From: Bacteroidota bacterium
GTDB taxonomy: Bacteria; Bacteroidota; Bacteroidia; Chitinophagales; Chitinophagaceae
DNA: 10,583 bases
Assembly: GCA_023423835.1 (NCBI GenBank)
Contig: JAFAEW010000104.1
Location: 1-10,583 of the forward strand
Reading direction: 5' to 3'
The translations under genes were made by a program, and so were the position numbers. The notes beneath the pieces were generated by a model, which was not told where the DNA came from, did no database searches, and saw only the letters and a program-made list of their open reading frames with translations. Shown here in pieces: positions 6,378 through 10,583 of this stretch (position 1 is its first letter; every line of letters begins with the position of its first letter).

Positions 6378-9311
6378 ATGGTGCGATTAAAAACTTTCAT
6401 GGTTTTGTTTCTTACAGGATTTATCGGCAGTGCAATTGCGCAACCGGTTTATCAGTGGAAGGAAGCGAGTTCGGGCGGTTATACCTATAAATACGTAACC
6501 AATGACCCCTTAAAAGCAAGATTTTACACGTTAAAAAATGGGCTTACTGTAATTTTAAGTCCTACCAGCAAAGATCCCAGAATTCAATGCTATGTTGCCG
6601 TTAAAGCGGGAAGTAAAACGGATCCTGCTACCAATACGGGACTTGCGCATTACCTCGAACATATGATGTTTAAGGGAACCGACAAATATGGCAGCCTCGA
6701 CTGGTCGAAAGAGAAACCGGAGCTCGAGAAGATCAATGCTCTGTATGAAGAATATAACAAAACCACTGATCCCGCTTTACGTAAGGCGATTTATCACCGT
6801 ATAGATTCAATCAGCGGCGTAGCAAGTAAATACAGCATCGCCAATGAATATGATAAAATGATGAGTGCAATGGGAGCACAGGGTACAAACGCCTTTACCT
6901 CGTTTGAACAAACGGTTTATACCGACGATGTGCCTTCAGCCTCTATCAATAAATATCTTGCTGTACAGGGCGAAAGGTTTCGTAATCCGCAGTTACGTAT
7001 TTTTCATACGGAGCTGGAGGCAGTTTATGAAGAAAAAAACCGAAGTCTCGACAATGACGGAAGCAAGGTGTTTGAATCGCTCTTTTCAGGATTATTCCAG
7101 CAACATAATTATGGTCTTCAAACAACCATCGGAACAGTTGAACATTTAAAAAATCCTTCGCTGGTGGAGATCAGAAAATACTACGAAAAGTACTATGTTC
7201 CAAATAATATGGGAATCATCATGTCGGGAGATTTTGATCCCGATCAGTTGATCAAAACGATTGATCAAACTTTTTCATATATGCAGCCAAAGCCGTTAAC
7301 GGCTTATTCTTTTGAAAAGGAACAACCGATTACTTCTCCCGTGGTAAAGGAAGTAGTGGGGCCGGATGCAGAAAGCGTTACGATGGGATTCCGCCTTCCC
7401 GGAAATAAATCGAGCGATGTGTTGATGGCTGATCTCGTTGGAAAAATATTGACCAATGGTCGCGCAGGTTTAATGGATCTTAACCTCGTGAAGAAGCAAA
7501 AAATGTTGAGAGCTTCTGCCTTTGCCTACACACTTATCGACTATGGCGTTTTGTATATGAATGGTGCTCCTACAACCGGTCAATCCCTCGAAGAAGTGCG
7601 GGATTTGATGCTCGGGGAGATCGATAATCTTAAACAGGGAAATTTTGACGATGATCTGATTACTGCAATCGTAAACAATGAAAAGAAATATGAAATTTTG
7701 CAGTCTGAAAATTACGGTTCACGCGCCTCTTTGTTAATGGATGCATTTACCAGCGAATTGAACTGGGAAACACAAGTGGCTTATGTAGATAAATTATCGA
7801 AGATCAGCAAGCAGGATATCGTTGCATTCGCCAACAAATATTTCAACGATAGTAATTATGTAATCGTATTCAAGAGAAAGGGCATAGACAGCACAATAAA
7901 AAAAGTTGAAAAGCCTTTGATAACGCCGGTTGAAACAAACAGTAAGGAGCAGTCATCCTTCGTAAAGATGATCAATGAAATGCCGGCGCAGGGAATTAAA
8001 CCGGTTTGGATAGATTACAGTAAAGATATTCAAAGATCAAAAATTGGTGCGGCTGAAGTTCTATACGTTCAAAATAAGGACAACAGTATTTTCAGACTGT
8101 ACTACCGGTTCGACATGGGTACTTATAATGATTTGAAAATCGGATTGGCAGCACAATACCTTTCTTATCTTGGAACAAAAGATAAGTCTGCAGAAGATAT
8201 TGCCAAGGAATTCTACAAAATCGCCTGTAGTTTCAATGTAAGTGCAGGTACAGAAAAAACGACCGTTACCATTGAGGGTTTGCAGGAAAATTTCAATATT
8301 GCGGTTGCCTTATTTGAAAATCTCCTCGTAAACTGTGTAGCCGATGAAGCTGCGCTTACAAGCCTGAAAGCCCGGATTGGTAAGAGTCGTAAGGACGCTA
8401 AATTGAGTAAGGGTGCAATCCTAAATGGTTTAACTTCTTATGCCCGTTATGGTGAAAAAAATCCGTTTAATTATGTGTTAAGCGATTCAGAATTGAATGC
8501 GGTAACGGCGGACGAACTGGTTGCAATGTTGCACGGTTTAAATAACAATCCACACGACGTTTTATATTACGGACCGGCTACCTTGAATGAATTTAATCCG
8601 GCCATCAAAAGGATGCACGTGATGCCTTCAGTGTTTAGAGTGCCGGCCGCGAAAACCGAATTTAAACCGGTAGCCCAAACAGAAAACCGCGTTTTGTTTG
8701 CCGATTATGACATGGTACAGGCTGAAACCCGCTGGATCAGAAATAACCAGCAATATGATCCGAAAGACGAATTGATCGTGGATGTTTTCAATAATTATTT
8801 TGGATCGGGAATGGGTGCGCTTGTATTTCAAACGATTCGTGAATCAAAAGCACTTGCTTATTCTACTTTCGCTCAGTATGTTATCCCTTCTAAAAAGGAC
8901 GATCCCTATTTTACGATTGCTTATGTTGGAAGCCAAAGCGATAAATTTAATGATGCAGTGGTTGCAATGAATGAATTACTAAATGATCTGCCGGAAATAA
9001 AATCTAATCTTGATTTTGCAAAGGCTGGAATCAAAAAAGATATTGAAACGGAAAGAATTGTGCAGGAAGGTATTATTTTCAATTACCTCAGAGCAAGAGA
9101 AAAAGGACTCAATGAGGATATCCGTAAACAGATCTATGAAAATGTTGATAAGGTGGGATTCGATCAGTTGAAAGATTTCCATTCACGTTATGTAGCCAAT
9201 CAGCCTTATACTTATGTCGTTGTTGCTTCGGAAGCAAAAGTTCCAGTGGAAAAGATGCAGAAATATGGCGAAGTGAAGAAGTTGAACCTGGAAGAAGTAT
9301 TTGGATATTAA
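6378..9311 (+). CDS. Secreted M16 (insulinase/pitrilysin-type) zinc metallopeptidase
   Basis: A 977-residue peptidase from the ATG at 6378. This start gives a clean signal peptide (MVRLK, hydrophobic core, then AIA before QPVYQ), so the protein is exported to the periplasm. The first M16 lobe has the inverted zinc motif HYLEH (residues 91-95, with catalytic Glu94), and the third ligand is probably Glu219 in AVYEEK. The spacing between them is 124 residues, about 47 more than in pitrilysin, because of a charged helical insert (about 106-155). The second lobe (from about 560) lacks HxxEH, as usual for the inactive half, and keeps the FQTIRESKALAYS region (about 817-829) typical of the C-terminal domain. 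It probably degrades peptides in the periplasm; the substrate is unknown. It follows mpg by 89 bp and ends in a terminator. Confidence 0.92.
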   Translation: MVRLKTFMVLFLTGFIGSAIAQPVYQWKEASSGGYTYKYVTNDPLKARFYTLKNGLTVILSPTSKDPRIQCYVAVKAGSKTDPATNTGLAHYLEHMMFKGTDKYGSLDWSKEKPELEKINALYEEYNKTTDPALRKAIYHRIDSISGVASKYSIANEYDKMMSAMGAQGTNAFTSFEQTVYTDDVPSASINKYLAVQGERFRNPQLRIFHTELEAVYEEKNRSLDNDGSKVFESLFSGLFQQHNYGLQTTIGTVEHLKNPSLVEIRKYYEKYYVPNNMGIIMSGDFDPDQLIKTIDQTFSYMQPKPLTAYSFEKEQPITSPVVKEVVGPDAESVTMGFRLPGNKSSDVLMADLVGKILTNGRAGLMDLNLVKKQKMLRASAFAYTLIDYGVLYMNGAPTTGQSLEEVRDLMLGEIDNLKQGNFDDDLITAIVNNEKKYEILQSENYGSRASLLMDAFTSELNWETQVAYVDKLSKISKQDIVAFANKYFNDSNYVIVFKRKGIDSTIKKVEKPLITPVETNSKEQSSFVKMINEMPAQGIKPVWIDYSKDIQRSKIGAAEVLYVQNKDNSIFRLYYRFDMGTYNDLKIGLAAQYLSYLGTKDKSAEDIAKEFYKIACSFNVSAGTEKTTVTIEGLQENFNIAVALFENLLVNCVADEAALTSLKARIGKSRKDAKLSKGAILNGLTSYARYGEKNPFNYVLSDSELNAVTADELVAMLHGLNNNPHDVLYYGPATLNEFNPAIKRMHVMPSVFRVPAAKTEFKPVAQTENRVLFADYDMVQAETRWIRNNQQYDPKDELIVDVFNNYFGSGMGALVFQTIRESKALAYSTFAQYVIPSKKDDPYFTIAYVGSQSDKFNDAVVAMNELLNDLPEIKSNLDFAKAGIKKDIETERIVQEGIIFNYLRAREKGLNEDIRKQIYENVDKVGFDQLKDFHSRYVANQPYTYVVVASEAKVPVEKMQKYGEVKKLNLEEVFGY

Positions 9312-9335
9312 TCGGGTTTAATTCCTGATAACAAG

Positions 9336-9373
9336 AAACGTTGCGGTTATTAAAAGACCGCAGCGTTTTTTTT
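9336..9373 (+). terminator. Rho-independent terminator after the M16 peptidase gene
   Basis: A 12-bp stem (AAACGTTGCGGT at 9336-9347, ACCGCAGCGTTT at 9357-9368, with one G-U pair) has a 9-base loop and leads into eight T's (9366-9373). It begins 25 bases after the M16 stop. The T tract overlaps the recB stop codon on the other strand; in the recB direction the hairpin is followed only by a weak TTTCTT, so it may act partly on both transcripts. Confidence 0.9.
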
Positions 9374-10583
9374 ATTTACTTCCACTGTATTCTAAATCTA
9401 AAATCGTTTCCAACCGATTTATTTGTTGTGAAGCCGGAAGCCTGTAAAAGATGCCGGTCGAAGTATTTTCCCTTATTCCTCTCAGAAACAAATAAAACAC
9501 ACCGCCAAAATCCCTCTCATAGCTAAAGTCTGGAATCCGCGAATTAAGATATTTATTTACTGCAACGGAATAAATCAAATATTGAAGATGATAGTTGTGT
9601 TCATTCATCGCTTTCTGCAAACCCTTCTGATCATAATCAGAAAGTTTATTTCCAAGAAGATTTGACTTCCAGTCGAGAATATAATATTTGCCATCGTGCT
9701 CAAAAAACAGGTCAATCTTTCCATTCATTACGCCCTCCAGTTGCGAATAGAAATTCACATTGATTTCGGTCTCAACATCCGATAATTCGGTCAGAATTTT
9801 TGGTGAAAATGTTGTTACCGGAAAGTCGAATTCTAACTCATGCAACCTTTTATTTTCTGATATTTCTGAGAGAGAAAATGACGCGCCGCGTGTTTGTAAC
9901 CGTACATTCATCAAATTATTTAATAGAAGGAGGAGGTTCTCATTATACAAATCCGACTTTGCAGGAGCGAAACGTTTTATTGCACTTTCTATCACATATT
10001 TCCATTTATCTGCTTCAGAAAACGAAATGTTTTCGAGGATAAAATGAAGAAGATTACCGGTGATGTGTCCTTTGTCAAGCTGTTTAAAAACAAATTCATC
10101 GTAGGCGTTTTGCGGAACAGAATTCCCGGTTTGAATCTTATAATTCGAATCCGCGGCCAGCATCGTATAACTCATTTTTGTCCAATTGTTGCCGGCAATC
10201 TGAAGTTCAGGCAGGGGCAAAATAACCGGAAACGTTTCCTGCTCAGCAGCAGAATTATACAGAGGTTGAAAATTTTCATCTGCATTTGCTGAAACCTCAA
10301 AGTTCAAATTTTTGCCGGTCATTAAATCCCTCAGCGCGGAATCGTCATTTCTTTTCGATTTGAAAATAATGCACTTAAAAACCGCCCGTGTGACTGCCAC
10401 ATAAATGAGCCTCCGGAATTCCTGTTTCTCCTGTTGTTCTGCCAATTGTTTCTGGTAGTAATCAAGATCGCAATACCTGGCAGAGAAATGTTTGCTTGTT
10501 AAAGGATCGCGAAAAGACTTCATTCTTTCCGCCGATCTCTTTATCAGGTAATCTAAATAAGGGGCAATTACTATATTGTATTC
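9372..10583 (-). CDS. recB: RecB-like exonuclease V beta subunit, C-terminal part (partial)
   Basis: 403 residues of a larger UvrD/RecB-type protein that runs off the right edge: the frame stays open to base 10583, and the first visible residues (EYNIVIAP) look like helicase motif V, so the ATG at 10523 is internal. Motif VI follows (RRLIYVAVTRA, about residues 57-67 of the visible part). The RecB nuclease domain comes next: GNLLHFILE with its metal-binding His, then GKIDLFF and YILDWKSN carrying the two Asp and the Lys of the active site, then HLQYLIYSVAV with the QxxxY element. The ending with FGGVFYLFLRG is that of true RecB, which favours it over AddA. It works with RecC and RecD on double-strand ends. 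RecC and RecD are not in the window, so AddA remains the less likely alternative. Confidence 0.9.
   Translation of the reverse strand, partial: EYNIVIAPYLDYLIKRSAERMKSFRDPLTSKHFSARYCDLDYYQKQLAEQQEKQEFRRLIYVAVTRAVFKCIIFKSKRNDDSALRDLMTGKNLNFEVSANADENFQPLYNSAAEQETFPVILPLPELQIAGNNWTKMSYTMLAADSNYKIQTGNSVPQNAYDEFVFKQLDKGHITGNLLHFILENISFSEADKWKYVIESAIKRFAPAKSDLYNENLLLLLNNLMNVRLQTRGASFSLSEISENKRLHELEFDFPVTTFSPKILTELSDVETEINVNFYSQLEGVMNGKIDLFFEHDGKYYILDWKSNLLGNKLSDYDQKGLQKAMNEHNYHLQYLIYSVAVNKYLNSRIPDFSYERDFGGVFYLFLRGIRENTSTGIFYRLPASQQINRLETILDLEYSGSK

Noticed and set aside
9760..10292. Open frames on the plus strand opposite recB, and similar ones opposite or within the other large genes
   Set aside because: Their translations show no family signature and they lie wholly over strongly supported genes in other frames.
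10521..10523. ATG as the start of the recB gene
   Set aside because: The frame is open for 20 more codons up to the window edge, and those codons encode a helicase motif V-like segment, so the true start lies outside.

Overview
The window looks like chromosomal DNA of a member of the Bacteroidota, probably in the Chitinophaga/Sphingobacteria-like part of the phylum. The evidence is moderate GC, A-rich translation starts without clear Shine-Dalgarno sequences, promoter-like matches to the Bacteroidota TTTG/TAnnTTTG pattern, a bacilliredoxin of the BrxC/YtxJ type, and a large periplasmic two-lobed M16 metallopeptidase typical of the phylum. The phylum call is an inference from style and gene content; no taxonomic marker is complete.

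Layout, left to right. Bases 1 to about 47 are the 3' end of a 5S rRNA, the tail of an rRNA operon that lies mostly outside the window, closed by a strong hairpin terminator (56-89). A putative promoter then leads into a two-gene unit: a 40-residue lipoprotein (271-393) and the bacilliredoxin brxC/ytxJ (404-748). A second promoter-like site precedes a 682-residue protein (840-2888) with the full domain layout of a P1B metal-transporting ATPase but none of its catalytic motifs. A RecQ helicase without an HRDC domain follows 37 bp later (2926-4839). Tail to tail with recQ is an EI24/CysZ-like membrane protein (4843-5607, minus strand), which is divergent from a 3-methyladenine DNA glycosylase (5650-6288). 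A secreted M16 peptidase (6378-9311) comes next and ends in a clear terminator. The right edge holds the C-terminal third or so of a RecB-type helicase-nuclease on the minus strand (9372 to beyond the edge).

Functionally the window is mostly housekeeping: three DNA repair genes (recQ, mpg, recB), thiol redox (brxC), a membrane protein and an envelope protease. No mobile element, CRISPR array or phage gene is visible, and no stretch longer than about 180 bases lacks a gene.

The most unusual item is the P-type ATPase-like protein. Its reading frame is intact and its fold signatures remain, yet the phosphorylated Asp, TGE, CPC, HP, TGD and GDGxxND motifs, and the CxxC of its N-terminal HMA-like domain, are all replaced. 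It is best read as a pseudoenzyme, not as a metal pump.
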